From Actinomycetota bacterium (GTDB taxonomy: Bacteria > Actinomycetota > Thermoleophilia > Solirubrobacterales > 70-9): 64,000 nucleotides of DNA. Below are positions 34,449 to 42,659 of this stretch, piece after piece. The stretch is from the NCBI GenBank assembly GCA_018268675.1, contig JAFDWB010000077.1, positions 1 through 64,000 of the forward strand, written 5' to 3'. The notes beneath the pieces were generated by a model. The model was not told where the DNA came from, ran no database searches, and saw nothing but the letters and a program-made list of their open reading frames with translations. Both the position numbers and the translations under genes were made by a program. Numbering within the stretch: position 1 is the first letter of the stretch; every line of letters begins with the position of its first letter.

Positions 34449-34454
34449 CAAGCG
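34428..34454 (+). promoter_or_regulatory. 12-bp hairpin enclosing the GH15 start codon
   Basis: CGCTTGTCACCC (34428-34439), loop AGA, GGGTGACAAGCG (34443-34454): a perfect 12-pair stem with a three-base loop. The GTG start of the GH15 gene (34445) and the TGA stop of the SDR gene lie inside the right arm. In the mRNA it would hide the start until a ribosome translating the SDR gene melts it, a simple translational coupling. No U-tract follows, so a terminator is less likely. Confidence 0.55.
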
Positions 34455-36226
34455 TGAGTGAGGGCGGCCCGGTGCTCGCCCCGCACGCTCTGCGCGATTA
34501 CGCGCTGCTCGCCGACGGCGAGCGCGGGGTCCTCGTCGGCCCGCGTGGCGACTTTGCCTGGATGTGCTTCCCCCGCTGGCACGACGACGCCGTGTTCAGC
34601 GCCTTGATCGGCGGTGCCGCCTGTTACACGGTCACCCCGGTCGGCCGCTTCGTCTGGGGCGGGCACTACGAGGACGGCACCCTGATCTGGCGCAGTCGCT
34701 GGGTCACCGAGGGCGGCGGGATCGTCGAATGCCGCGAGGCGCTGGCGCTGCCCGGCCGCGCCGATCGGGCGACCCTGCTGCGGCGCGTGGTCGCGGTCCG
34801 CGGCCCCGCCTTGGTGGCGGTCTCGCTCGCCGCGGGCGCGGGCTTCGACCGCCACGGGATGGCGCGCTTGAAGCGCCGTGACGACGGCGTCTGGACGGCG
34901 GCGCTCGGCGAGGAGAGCATGCGCTGGTACGGCGGCGCCCGCGCCAAGCCCGCCGGGGACGGTGTCCACGGTCCCTCACTCGCTCTCGATCTCCGTCTGG
35001 AGGAGGACGAAGCCCACGACCTGGTGCTGGTCCTCGACCACGGCGACGCCGACGCCGAGGCGGTGCTCCCCGCCGGTCTCTGGGAGGCGACCGAGGCGGG
35101 CTGGGCGGAACGCCTGCCGGACCTCGGCGGGCTCGACCTCGCCGCCCGCGACGCGCGCCACAGCTACGCGGTGATGAGCGGCCTGACCTCGGCGACCGGC
35201 GCGACGGTCGCCGCCGCGACCACCTCGCTGCCGGAGCGCGCCGACCGCGCCCGCAACTACGACTACCGCTATGCCTGGGTCCGCGACCAGGCCTACGTGG
35301 GCCAGGCGGTCGCCGCCGCCGGCCCGTACCCGCTGCTCGACGACGCGGTCCGCTTCCTCACCGGTCGGCTGCTCGCCGACGGCTCCGACCTGATGCCCGC
35401 CTACACCACCGCCGGCGATCCCATCCCCGGCGAACGCCGACTCGACCTGCCGGGCTATCCGGGTGGCGCCGACATCGTCGGCAACCGGGTCCGGGAACAG
35501 TTCCAGCTCGACGTCTTCGGCGAGGCGCTCCTGCTGTTCGCCGCCGCCGCGGGGCATGACCGGCTCGACGCCGACAGCTGGCGCGCGGCCGAGGCGGCTG
35601 TCGGGTCGATCGAGGCCCGCGGCGACGATCCGGAGGCGGGGATCTGGGAGCTCGAGCCGCGGCGCTGGACCCACAGCCGGCTGGTCTGCGCGGCAGGCCT
35701 GCGGGCGATCGCCGCCCACGCCCCGGGGCGCGAGCGCGGCCCGCGCTGGCTGGCGCTCGCCGACCAGCTGGTGGCCGCCGCGGCCGCCGAAGGCGTCGCC
35801 CGCGAGGGCCATTGGCAACGCACCCCTGACGACCCCCGGATCGACGCCGCCCTTCTCCTCGCGCAGGTCCGCGGTGCCGTCCCCGCCGCCGACCCGCGCT
35901 CGCGCGCCACCCTCGAGGCGGTGCTCGCCGGCCTCACCGAAGATGGCTACTGCTACCGCTTCCGCGCCGAAGGGCTGGCGCTCGGCGACGCCGAGGGCGC
36001 CTTCCTCGTCTGCGGCTTCTGGCTTGCACTGGCCCTTGCCGGGCAAGGCGATCGCGAGGCGGCCCTTGCCGTCTTCCAGCGCAACCGGGGCGCCTGCGGC
36101 ACGCCCGGGCTCTTCGCCGAGGAGTTCGACGTCACCCAGCGCCAGCTGCGCGGCAACCTGCCACAGGCCTTCGTCCACGCGTTGCTGCTGGAGTGCGCGG
36201 CGCGGCTCTCGGATCGATCCGGTTAG
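34445..36226 (+). CDS. glycoside hydrolase family 15 (glucoamylase/trehalase-like)
   Basis: A 593-residue cytoplasmic GH15 enzyme. The N-terminal beta domain opens with RDYALLADGERGVLVGPRGD and FAWMCFPRWHDDAVF; the (alpha/alpha)6 barrel contains RNYDYRYAWVRDQAYV, GIWELEPRRWTHSRLVCAAG (first catalytic Glu region) and GLFAEEFDVTQRQLRGN (second catalytic Glu). Without a signal peptide it probably acts on internal glycogen-type glucans or trehalose; actinobacterial GH15 members include trehalases. The stop codon overlaps the predicted -35 box of the sigma-factor promoter. Confidence 0.88.
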   Translation: MTSVSEGGPVLAPHALRDYALLADGERGVLVGPRGDFAWMCFPRWHDDAVFSALIGGAACYTVTPVGRFVWGGHYEDGTLIWRSRWVTEGGGIVECREALALPGRADRATLLRRVVAVRGPALVAVSLAAGAGFDRHGMARLKRRDDGVWTAALGEESMRWYGGARAKPAGDGVHGPSLALDLRLEEDEAHDLVLVLDHGDADAEAVLPAGLWEATEAGWAERLPDLGGLDLAARDARHSYAVMSGLTSATGATVAAATTSLPERADRARNYDYRYAWVRDQAYVGQAVAAAGPYPLLDDAVRFLTGRLLADGSDLMPAYTTAGDPIPGERRLDLPGYPGGADIVGNRVREQFQLDVFGEALLLFAAAAGHDRLDADSWRAAEAAVGSIEARGDDPEAGIWELEPRRWTHSRLVCAAGLRAIAAHAPGRERGPRWLALADQLVAAAAAEGVAREGHWQRTPDDPRIDAALLLAQVRGAVPAADPRSRATLEAVLAGLTEDGYCYRFRAEGLALGDAEGAFLVCGFWLALALAGQGDREAALAVFQRNRGACGTPGLFAEEFDVTQRQLRGNLPQAFVHALLLECAARLSDRSG

Positions 36227-36245
36227 GATCCTCGCCGCGGGGTAC
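36221..36245 (+). promoter_or_regulatory. SigB-type promoter of the sigma-factor gene
   Basis: GGTT (36221-36224), 15 bases, GGGTAC (36240-36245) fits GNNT-N14-16-GGGTAC exactly. It lies about 130 bases before the sigma gene, suggesting that the sigma factor transcribes its own gene. The 36227-36374 gap holds this promoter, a leader without a gene, and an RBS (GGGAGGA at 36364-36370). Confidence 0.65.
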
Positions 36246-36374
36246 AGGAGCGGTGGGCCAGAGAGCGGTGCCTTCGCAACGCTCGGCGGTCCGACCACAT
36301 ACACCGCACGCATCCGCACGCCTACGGGCCAAGGGCGGCTGAGTCGGGAGACGTCCCACGAACGGGAGGACCCG

Positions 36375-37157
36375 ATGACCCTGACCCTGACCCCGGGCGA
36401 CATGCTGCACGAGAAGCAACTGTGGCGGCGCCTCGAACGCGACCGCGACCAGGCGGCGCGCACGGAGCTGATCGAGCGGTATATGCCGATGGCGCGTCGG
36501 ATGGCGCGTCGCTACGCGGGGGTCGTCGAGCCCTATGACGATCTCGTGCAGGTCGCCAGCGTCGGCCTCCTGAATGCGGTCGACCGCTACCAGACAGATC
36601 GCGGCACGCCCTTCGTCGGCTTCGCCAAGCCGACGATCATGGGCGAGCTGAAGCGATACTTCCGCGACAAGGTCTGGGCGATCCGGGTGCCGCGTGCGCT
36701 CCACGATCGGATGGCGGCGATCGAGACCGCCACCGAGGAGCTGACCGAGGAGCTGTCGCGCCCGCCGGCCCCGGCGGAGATCGCCGATCGCCTGAGGCTC
36801 GAAGTAAACGAGGTGTTGGAGGCGCTGGAGGCGGAGGAGAACCGGCGGCCGCTGGGGATCGACGCGCCGATCCAAACCGACGACGACGGCCCGGTGACGG
36901 GCGAATGGCTCGGTCGGGTCGACGACGGCTACGAGTTGGTCGAGGACCGGCTGGCGGTTGAATCGGTGCTGCCCAGCCTCGACGCGCGCGAGCGCGAGGT
37001 GCTGCGGATGCGCTTCGTCGAGGAACTGCCGCAGTCGCAGATCGCCGCCCGGATCGGCTGCTCCCAGATGCACGTCTCGCGTCTCCTTCGCTCGACCCTG
37101 GAGCGTCTGCGCGCCGAAACCGATCAACGGGGTTCGGCGACCCGGTCCACGGGGTAG
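36375..37157 (+). CDS. RNA polymerase sigma factor, SigB/SigF/SigG type
   Basis: Group 3 sigma-70 factor of 260 residues with ATG and RBS GGGAGGA. Region 2 runs from RTELIERYMPMARRMARRYA through EPYDDLVQVASVGLLNAVDR and GTPFVGFAKPTIMGELKRYF (2.3-2.4); region 3 is AMAAIE-type helices to about residue 160; region 4 has LPSLDAREREVLRMRFVEEL and SQSQ-like helix-turn-helix QIAARIGCSQMHVSRLLR. This is the SigB/SigF general-stress and sporulation group. No anti-sigma (RsbW) or antagonist (RsbV) gene is adjacent, which is unusual for the group. Confidence 0.93.
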   Translation: MTLTLTPGDMLHEKQLWRRLERDRDQAARTELIERYMPMARRMARRYAGVVEPYDDLVQVASVGLLNAVDRYQTDRGTPFVGFAKPTIMGELKRYFRDKVWAIRVPRALHDRMAAIETATEELTEELSRPPAPAEIADRLRLEVNEVLEALEAEENRRPLGIDAPIQTDDDGPVTGEWLGRVDDGYELVEDRLAVESVLPSLDAREREVLRMRFVEELPQSQIAARIGCSQMHVSRLLRSTLERLRAETDQRGSATRSTG

Positions 37158-37538
37158 GTGCGGTGCGTGGCCGAGCTGACCGGTGAGAGGCGGGAGGGGG
37201 AGGGCCGTGTGGATGCCGAGATCTCGCGCGAGGTCGTCGGCATCCACGCCCACTATTACGGCCGCGGCCCGACCAAGGCGAAGACGTACGTCAACGACGA
37301 GGCGGCGCTCTGTCTGCTCGGCGAGATCTACACGCCGTCCGAGTCGATGCTGATCGAAGGCGGTCGGTTCGCCGAGGTCCGCGCGAACCGCATGGCCTTC
37401 CAGGACACCGTGGAGCCGATCATGCGGGCGGCCGTGGAACGGATCACCGGCCGTGCCGTGCAGTCCTTCCTCAGCCAGATCAGCCCCGACGGCCTGGCGA
37501 GCGAGGTTTTCGTCTTCGCCAAAGAGGTGGGAGACTGA
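37158..37538 (+). CDS. DUF2294 family protein
   Basis: A 126-residue protein directly abutting the sigma-factor stop (TAG then GTG). The family pattern is seen in SREVVGIHAHYYGRGPTKAK, LGEIYTPSESMLIEGG and AVERITGRAVQSFLSQISPD. DUF2294 members are found next to stress and Na/electron-transfer genes; function unknown. A second GTG at 37167 could be the real start. Cotranscription with the sigma gene is very likely, so it may be a modulator of the stress response, but that is speculation. Confidence 0.82.
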   Translation: MRCVAELTGERREGEGRVDAEISREVVGIHAHYYGRGPTKAKTYVNDEAALCLLGEIYTPSESMLIEGGRFAEVRANRMAFQDTVEPIMRAAVERITGRAVQSFLSQISPDGLASEVFVFAKEVGD

Positions 37539-37616
37539 GCGGGCGAGCCCGGTGGGCGTCGCGGGCGTGAATCTTCCGGGTCTTTGGTAGTTGCGAGGTG
37601 CCGCCCGCGGGTTCGC

Positions 37617-37622
37617 GGGTAC
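37617..37622 (+). promoter_or_regulatory. GGGTAC element before the respiratory operon
   Basis: GGGTAC is eight bases before the GTG at 37631, again predicting a leaderless start. No clean GNNT box is seen at 14-16 bases. Confidence 0.45.
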
Positions 37623-37630
37623 CACGGTGC

Positions 37631-38266
37631 GTGACCACGCCCGGTCCCGCGAGCACGCGCAACGACTTCTCCAACGTCTGGTCGGTCTACCTCTGGATCG
37701 GGCTCGCGGTCGCCGTCCTCGTCTTCGCCGCGGTCGCCTTCGCGTTGGTCCGCTACCGGGCGCGGCCGGGGCGGGCGCCGTCGCGGCTCGCCGAGCGCAA
37801 CGCACTCGAGGTCGGCGCCGCCGCCTCGATCGCCGCGGTCGTCGCCTTCCTCGTCTTCACCACCTTCCGTACCGAGGCCAAGGAGGACGAATCTTCGCGG
37901 CCCGACGCGGTGAGGGTGAACGTCGACGCCTTCCAGTGGGGTTGGAAGTTCACCTACCCCGGCGCGGGCGTCACCGTGATCGGGGACAACAACGACGAAC
38001 CGAACTTCGCCGTCCCGGTCGGGCGCCCGATCGCCTTCGCGCTCACCTCGAGCGACGTGATCCACGCGATGTGGATCCCGGAACAGCGCTTCAAGCGCGA
38101 CGCGATCCCCTACCGCGTCAACCGGTTCGAGATGGAATTCGACGCGCTCGGCCGCGAACAGGGTCTCTGCTCGGAATTCTGCGGCTTCCGTCACAGCGGC
38201 ATGCGCTTCGGCGTCCTCGTCCTCACCGAGAAGGGGTATGAACGGTGGCTGGCGGCGCACCGATAG
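37631..38266 (+). CDS. ctaC: cytochrome c oxidase subunit II
   Basis: CuA-bearing subunit, 211 residues from the GTG at 37631. Two membrane helices (SVYLWIGLAVAVLVFAAVAF and an IAAVVAFLVF helix) precede the cupredoxin domain. CuA ligands are complete: His in SDVIHAMWIPE, then CSEFCGFRHSGM with Cys, Glu, Cys, His and Met. VDAFQWGWKF is the typical aromatic electron-entry patch. There is no fused cytochrome c domain, so electrons would come from the di-haem QcrC. Its end overlaps the subunit I start by 22 bases. Confidence 0.92.
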   Translation: MTTPGPASTRNDFSNVWSVYLWIGLAVAVLVFAAVAFALVRYRARPGRAPSRLAERNALEVGAAASIAAVVAFLVFTTFRTEAKEDESSRPDAVRVNVDAFQWGWKFTYPGAGVTVIGDNNDEPNFAVPVGRPIAFALTSSDVIHAMWIPEQRFKRDAIPYRVNRFEMEFDALGREQGLCSEFCGFRHSGMRFGVLVLTEKGYERWLAAHR

Positions 38267-39852
38267 CCATTGACGATGCCCGTGGCGCGGCGCTCGAACG
38301 CGGCCTCGCCTGGCTCGCGGCCACCGACCACAAGAAGACGGCGGCGAAGATCGGGATCGCCTCGCTCTTCTTCTTCCTGCTGAGCGGCCTGCTGGCGTTG
38401 ACGATGCGGGCGGAGCTCGCCCAGCCTGGCCTCCAGTTCGTCTCCGACCACACCTACGACGAGCTCTTCTCGATGCACGGCTCGGGGATGATCTACCTCT
38501 TCCTGACCCCGGCGGCGCTGGCCCTGGGGCTCTACCTGGTGCCGCTGCAGGTCGGCGCCTCGCAGATCGCGGCGCCGCGGCTCGCCCTCTTCGGCTTCTG
38601 GATCTACCTGATCGGCGGTCTCGCGATGTACGCGGGGTTCCTCACCGACAACGGCGCCGGCTCAGCCACCTGGACGGCGACGATCCCGCTCTCCGACAGC
38701 GCCGGGACGCCGGGCGTGGGGATGGACCTGTGGGTGATCGGCGTCGCCCTGGCGACGCTCGGCTCGCTCCTGATCGCGATCACCATCCTCCTGACGATCG
38801 TGCGATTGCGGGCGCCGGGGATGACGATGCTGCGGCTGCCCGTCTTCAGTTGGACGATGCTGGCGACCACCTTCATGGTGGTCGCCGCCTTCCCGGTGCT
38901 GATCGGGGCGATGTGCCTGCTGCTCGCCGAACGTCACATCGGCGGCGTCTTCACCGGCTCGACCGGCTCGATCGCCTACCAGCACATCTTCTGGTTCTAC
39001 GGCCATCCGGTGGTGTACGTGATGTTCTTCCCCTTCGTCGGCGCGGTCGGCGAGACGGTCGCCACCTTCGCCCGCAAACGGTTCTTCGGCTACAGGGCGC
39101 TGGTCGTCTCGCTGCTCTTCTTCACCGCGCTCTCGATGGCGGTGTGGGGGCACCACATGTTCGTCACCGGGGCGGTGCCGAACCAGTACTACTCGCTCAC
39201 CTCGACGATGCTGGCGATCCCGGCCGGGATCGAGTACCTCGACCTGGTCGGCACGATGGTCGGCGGCTCGATCGTGTTCCGCGCCCCGATGCTGTTCGCG
39301 CTCGGCTTCATCCTCCAGTTTCTGATCGGCGGGCTGACCGGGATCATCCTCGCCTCGCCGCCGCTCGACTACCACGTCAACGGCACCTACTTCGTCGTCG
39401 CCCATTTCCACTACACCCTGTTCGCGGGCAGCCTCTTCGGCTTCCTCGCCGGGCTCCACTACTGGTATCCGAAGGCGACCGGCGCGATGCTGCGCGAACG
39501 GCTCGCGAAGGCGAGCTTCTGGGTTCTGGTCCTGGGGGCGAACCTGACCTTCTTCCCGATGTTCTTCCTCGGCTACGACGGGATGCCGCGCCGGGTAGCC
39601 GACTACGAACCGCGCTTCGGCAACCTCAACCTGCTCTCCTCGATCGGCGCCGGGGTGATCGCGATCGGCGTCGCCATGGTGCTCGCCAACATGTTCGTCT
39701 CCTGGCGGCGCAAGGTGCCGGCCGGCGACGATCCCTGGGAGGCCCACACGCTCGAGTGGGCGACGACCTCGCCGCCGCCCCTGCGCAACTTCACCACGCT
39801 TCCGCCGATCACCTCCTACGCACCGCTGCTCGACCGACGGGAGGCGGCGTGA
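38245..39852 (+). CDS. ctaD: cytochrome c oxidase subunit I, lacking the D-channel glutamate
   Basis: Haem-copper oxidase catalytic subunit, 535 residues, twelve helices. Haem a ligand His in FSMHGSGMIYLF, CuB His pair in WGHHMFVTGA, haem a and a3 histidines in VAHFHYTLFAG. The helix VI motif reads FYGHPVVYVMFFP, whereas A1 oxidases have GHPEVY; the proton-channel Glu is therefore absent. A2-type oxidases replace it with a Tyr-Ser pair (YSHPxV), and here Tyr-Gly is found, so this is closest to A2. The Tyr cross-linked to His is kept. No subunit III gene follows. Confidence 0.92.
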   Translation: MAGGAPIAIDDARGAALERGLAWLAATDHKKTAAKIGIASLFFFLLSGLLALTMRAELAQPGLQFVSDHTYDELFSMHGSGMIYLFLTPAALALGLYLVPLQVGASQIAAPRLALFGFWIYLIGGLAMYAGFLTDNGAGSATWTATIPLSDSAGTPGVGMDLWVIGVALATLGSLLIAITILLTIVRLRAPGMTMLRLPVFSWTMLATTFMVVAAFPVLIGAMCLLLAERHIGGVFTGSTGSIAYQHIFWFYGHPVVYVMFFPFVGAVGETVATFARKRFFGYRALVVSLLFFTALSMAVWGHHMFVTGAVPNQYYSLTSTMLAIPAGIEYLDLVGTMVGGSIVFRAPMLFALGFILQFLIGGLTGIILASPPLDYHVNGTYFVVAHFHYTLFAGSLFGFLAGLHYWYPKATGAMLRERLAKASFWVLVLGANLTFFPMFFLGYDGMPRRVADYEPRFGNLNLLSSIGAGVIAIGVAMVLANMFVSWRRKVPAGDDPWEAHTLEWATTSPPPLRNFTTLPPITSYAPLLDRREAA

Positions 39853-40199
39853 AAGGCGGAGGTGGACCGCTGCTCGCCTGGGGGTGCCTCCTGATCGCGC
39901 TCGGCGCGATGCTGGCGATCTGGTCAGGCGGCAGCGCCGCGGCGCTGCTCTTCCTGGTCGGCGCGATCCCGCTGCTCCTGGCCTCGGCCTGGAACCGGGC
40001 GTGGCCGCCGCACGACCGGCCACGGCTGCTGTCGCGGGTCAGCGTCCCGGTGGTGGTGATCGCGATCGGCGGCGGCCTCGGCGCGATCGGCCTCACCGGG
40101 GGGCTCTGGCTCTGTCTGATCGGCGCCGAGATCGGCCTCTTCGGCCTGGTCTGGCTGGTGCGCGAGATCGTCCTCGAGCGACGGGCGGTGGGGCGGTGA
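39849..40199 (+). CDS. small four-helix membrane protein in the oxidase operon
   Basis: A 116-residue protein with four predicted helices (LLAWGCLLIALGAMLAIW, AAALLFLVGAIPLLLASA, VPVVVIAIGGGLGAIGL, LCLIGAEIGLFGLVWLV). It overlaps both neighbours by four bases (GTGA). I do not recognise it; its place is where subunit III or IV genes are often found, so an accessory oxidase subunit is plausible, but the helix count and length do not fit subunit III. Confidence 0.72.
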   Translation: MKGGGGPLLAWGCLLIALGAMLAIWSGGSAAALLFLVGAIPLLLASAWNRAWPPHDRPRLLSRVSVPVVVIAIGGGLGAIGLTGGLWLCLIGAEIGLFGLVWLVREIVLERRAVGR

Positions 40200-40909
40200 G
40201 CCAGACGCTCCGGATCGCCGTCCCCGCGCTGGTCCTGCTCGCCGGGTACCTTCGGCTCGCCCGCCGGAGCCAGTGGCCGTGGACGCGGACCGCCTGCTTC
40301 GTCGCCGGGCTGGCGGTGGTCGGCGCCGGGGTCGGCTTCGACGACATCTCGCTCGCCGTCCACATGGCCGGCCACGGTGCGATCGTCGCGATCGGCGCAC
40401 CGTTGCTGGTCCTCTCGCGACCGGTCACGCTCCTGCTGCGGGCGCTGCCGCGATCGGCGGCGCGCGGCCTCGCCGCTTCCCTCCGCTCCCCCTGGCTGCG
40501 CCGCGCGCTCCGGCCACCGCTCGCCTTCGCCGCCTTCGTCGGCGCCCAGCTCGCCTTCCACCTGACGCCGCTTTTCTGGAGCGCCTTGCACGAGGAAGGC
40601 CTGCACGCCGCCGAGCACCTGATCTTCCTCGTCACCGCGCTCTGGCTCTGGTCGGCCTGCCTCGCGGTCGAGCCGCTGCCGGGACGGTGGTCGCCGTGGG
40701 CGCGGGCGGGGCTTCTGATGGCGGCGATGTCGGCGAGCGACCTCGCCGCGGTGAAGCTGATGCTCGACGGCCACCAGGGCGCGGGGGTGGCGATGCTCGC
40801 CTCGATGCTGCCGCTCGGCGCAGGCGCGGCGGCGGTCGCGTGGACGGCGGTGCTGCGGGAAGAGCGGCGCGCGCGCCGCCGGGAAGGGGTCGTCCATGCT
40901 GCGGGCTAG
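40196..40909 (+). CDS. ctaG: cytochrome c oxidase assembly factor CtaG (caa3_CtaG)
   Basis: Integral membrane assembly protein of 237 residues with about seven helices, of the Bacillus-type CtaG family (DUF1404-like). Typical segments: DDISLAVHMAGHGAIVAIGA with the conserved His pair, LLVLSRPVTLLLRALP, and FHLTPLFWSALHEEGLHAAE with further histidines likely to handle copper, then HLIFLVTALWLW. GTG start overlapping the previous stop. It is needed for oxidase maturation, in line with its position. Confidence 0.88.
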   Translation: MSQTLRIAVPALVLLAGYLRLARRSQWPWTRTACFVAGLAVVGAGVGFDDISLAVHMAGHGAIVAIGAPLLVLSRPVTLLLRALPRSAARGLAASLRSPWLRRALRPPLAFAAFVGAQLAFHLTPLFWSALHEEGLHAAEHLIFLVTALWLWSACLAVEPLPGRWSPWARAGLLMAAMSASDLAAVKLMLDGHQGAGVAMLASMLPLGAGAAAVAWTAVLREERRARRREGVVHAAG

Positions 40910-41678
40910 ACGAGCGACGGTAGCCGCGGCGCTGCTCCTCGGTGTCTTCGCGGTCACCTCCTGGGCGAACCCCCCGACCGCCAAGGGTCCCGCCGCCGCC
41001 CGCCAGCTCGAAGCCGGCCGCGAACTCTTCGAGGAACACTGCTCGAGCTGCCACGGGCTGCACGGCGAAGGCACGAAGGGCCAAGCGCCATCCCTGCGCG
41101 CAGCCGGCGAAGGCGCCGCCGACTTCTACCTGCGGACCGGGCGGATGCCGCTCGGCCAGGTCGGCGACGAGCCGCTGCCCGGCGAACCGCGCCTCGACAA
41201 CGCCGAGATCGAAGCGCTCGTCCGCTACGTCGGCGGGCTCGGCAAAGGCCCGCCGATCCCGAAGGTCGATCCCGCCAAGGGCTCGGTTGGCGAAGGGATG
41301 GAACTGTTTACCGAATCCTGCGCCGGCTGCCACGCGATCAGCGGCAAGGGGGGCGTCGCGATCGGCGGCTACGCGCCGCCGCTTGACGAAGCGACGCCGA
41401 CCGAGGTCGGCGAGGCGATCCGCACCGGCCCCTACATCATGCCGCGCTTCTCGGCATCGCTGATCAGCCCGGCGCAGGTCGATTCGATCGCCCGCTACGT
41501 CCAGCTCACCCAGGAACCCGAAGACGCGGGGGGCTTCGGCATCGGCAACATCGGCCCGGTCCCCGAGGGCCTCGTCGCCTGGCTCGCCGCGCTGGTCGCG
41601 ATCCTGCTCGTCGCCCGCCTGATCGGCGAGCGGCTCGGCGGCAGCCGCGCCGACGACGAGGCCGAGGAGCCACGATGA
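40896..41678 (+). CDS. qcrC: di-haem cytochrome c, QcrC-like subunit of the bc complex
   Basis: A 260-residue protein with an N-terminal signal or anchor (ATVAAALLLGVFAVTSW), two haem c domains (CSSCHG at about residue 49 and CAGCHA at about 145) with axial Met candidates in GRMPLG and YIMPRFS, and a C-terminal membrane helix (GLVAWLAALVAILLVARLI). Two-haem QcrC subunits let actinobacterial bc and aa3 complexes work as one supercomplex without soluble cytochrome c. It overlaps ctaG by 14 bases and qcrA by four. Confidence 0.92.
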   Translation: MLRARRATVAAALLLGVFAVTSWANPPTAKGPAAARQLEAGRELFEEHCSSCHGLHGEGTKGQAPSLRAAGEGAADFYLRTGRMPLGQVGDEPLPGEPRLDNAEIEALVRYVGGLGKGPPIPKVDPAKGSVGEGMELFTESCAGCHAISGKGGVAIGGYAPPLDEATPTEVGEAIRTGPYIMPRFSASLISPAQVDSIARYVQLTQEPEDAGGFGIGNIGPVPEGLVAWLAALVAILLVARLIGERLGGSRADDEAEEPR

Positions 41679-42652
41679 GGAACCTCTGGCGCTGGATCGT
41701 CGCCGGTCTCGTCCTGCGCCTCTCGAAGAAGCGGGAGGTCCACCGCGAGGTCGACCTGCCCGCCGACCCCGGCGCCGAGACCTGGACCGCGGCGCTCCTC
41801 TTCGCCGCCGCACTCGCGGGCCTCGCCTTCGTCGCGATCTACGCCTTCGACGACGCCGACACGCAGCTCCTCGGCCTCTCGATCGCGGCCGCCCTTGCCC
41901 TGATCGCCGCGGCGCTGATCCTCGCCGCCGTCCGGGTCGTCCCGCAGGAGACCCTCGAAGAGGAGCGCCCGCGCTTCGCCGATCCGTACCGCGACGAGGA
42001 GAATCGGGAGGACGCGGTCGAGGGCGCCGCGCTGAGCTTCCGCGAAGGCACCGACGGGGTGACCCGACGGCGTCTCCTCGGGGCGGCCGGGGCCGCCGCC
42101 GGAGTCGGCCTCGGCGCCGCGGCGCTCGCGCCGCTCGCCTCGCTCGGCCCCGCGGTCGGCGACCGCCTCGCCGCCTCGCCCTGGAAGGCAGGCGTCCACC
42201 TCGTCGACGAGAACGACCTCCCGGTCAAGGCCTCCGACCTCGAGGTCGGCTCCTTCCTCACCGCCTTCGCCAAGGGCGCCGACAAAGGGGAACTCGCCAC
42301 CCCGCTCGTCGTCGTCCGGGTCAAACCCGAGGAACTCGAACTGCCCGCCGAACGCGCCGACTGGGCGCCGGAAGGGATCCTCGCCTTCTCCAAGATCTGC
42401 ACCCACGCCCAGTGCGCGATCAGCCTCTTCCGCTATCCGCTGTTCGCCGAACGCTCGCCCGGGCCGGCGCTGGTCTGCCCCTGCCACTACTCGACCTTCG
42501 ACGTCCTCGACGGCGGCGAACGGATCTTCGGCCCCGCCGTCCGCCCGCTGCCGCAGCTGCCGCTGCGGATCGAGGCCGGCGAGCTGGTCGCCGCCGGCCC
42601 GCTCTCCGGGGCGGTCGGCGCCTCCTGGTCGCGGGTCCGGGAAGAGGGCTGA
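41675..42652 (+). CDS. qcrA: Rieske iron-sulfur protein QcrA
   Basis: Rieske subunit of 325 residues with the long actinobacterial N-terminal region: two helices (AALLFAAALAGLAFVAIYAF and SIAAALALIAAALILAAV) and then TRRRLLGAAGAAAG, a twin-arginine-like third anchor. The 2Fe-2S ligands are CTHAQC and CPCHYS, with the cluster-proximal GP loop as FGPAVRPLP. It overlaps qcrC by four bases and precedes qcrB by seven. Confidence 0.92.
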   Translation: MRNLWRWIVAGLVLRLSKKREVHREVDLPADPGAETWTAALLFAAALAGLAFVAIYAFDDADTQLLGLSIAAALALIAAALILAAVRVVPQETLEEERPRFADPYRDEENREDAVEGAALSFREGTDGVTRRRLLGAAGAAAGVGLGAAALAPLASLGPAVGDRLAASPWKAGVHLVDENDLPVKASDLEVGSFLTAFAKGADKGELATPLVVVRVKPEELELPAERADWAPEGILAFSKICTHAQCAISLFRYPLFAERSPGPALVCPCHYSTFDVLDGGERIFGPAVRPLPQLPLRIEAGELVAAGPLSGAVGASWSRVREEG

Positions 42653-42659
42653 AGGCTCG

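Noticed and set aside
40244-40249. GGGTAC inside ctaG as a stress promoter
   Set aside because: It encodes part of the CtaG reading frame and no start codon lies at a suitable distance. The same applies to GGGTAC at 57661 opposite the PucR gene.
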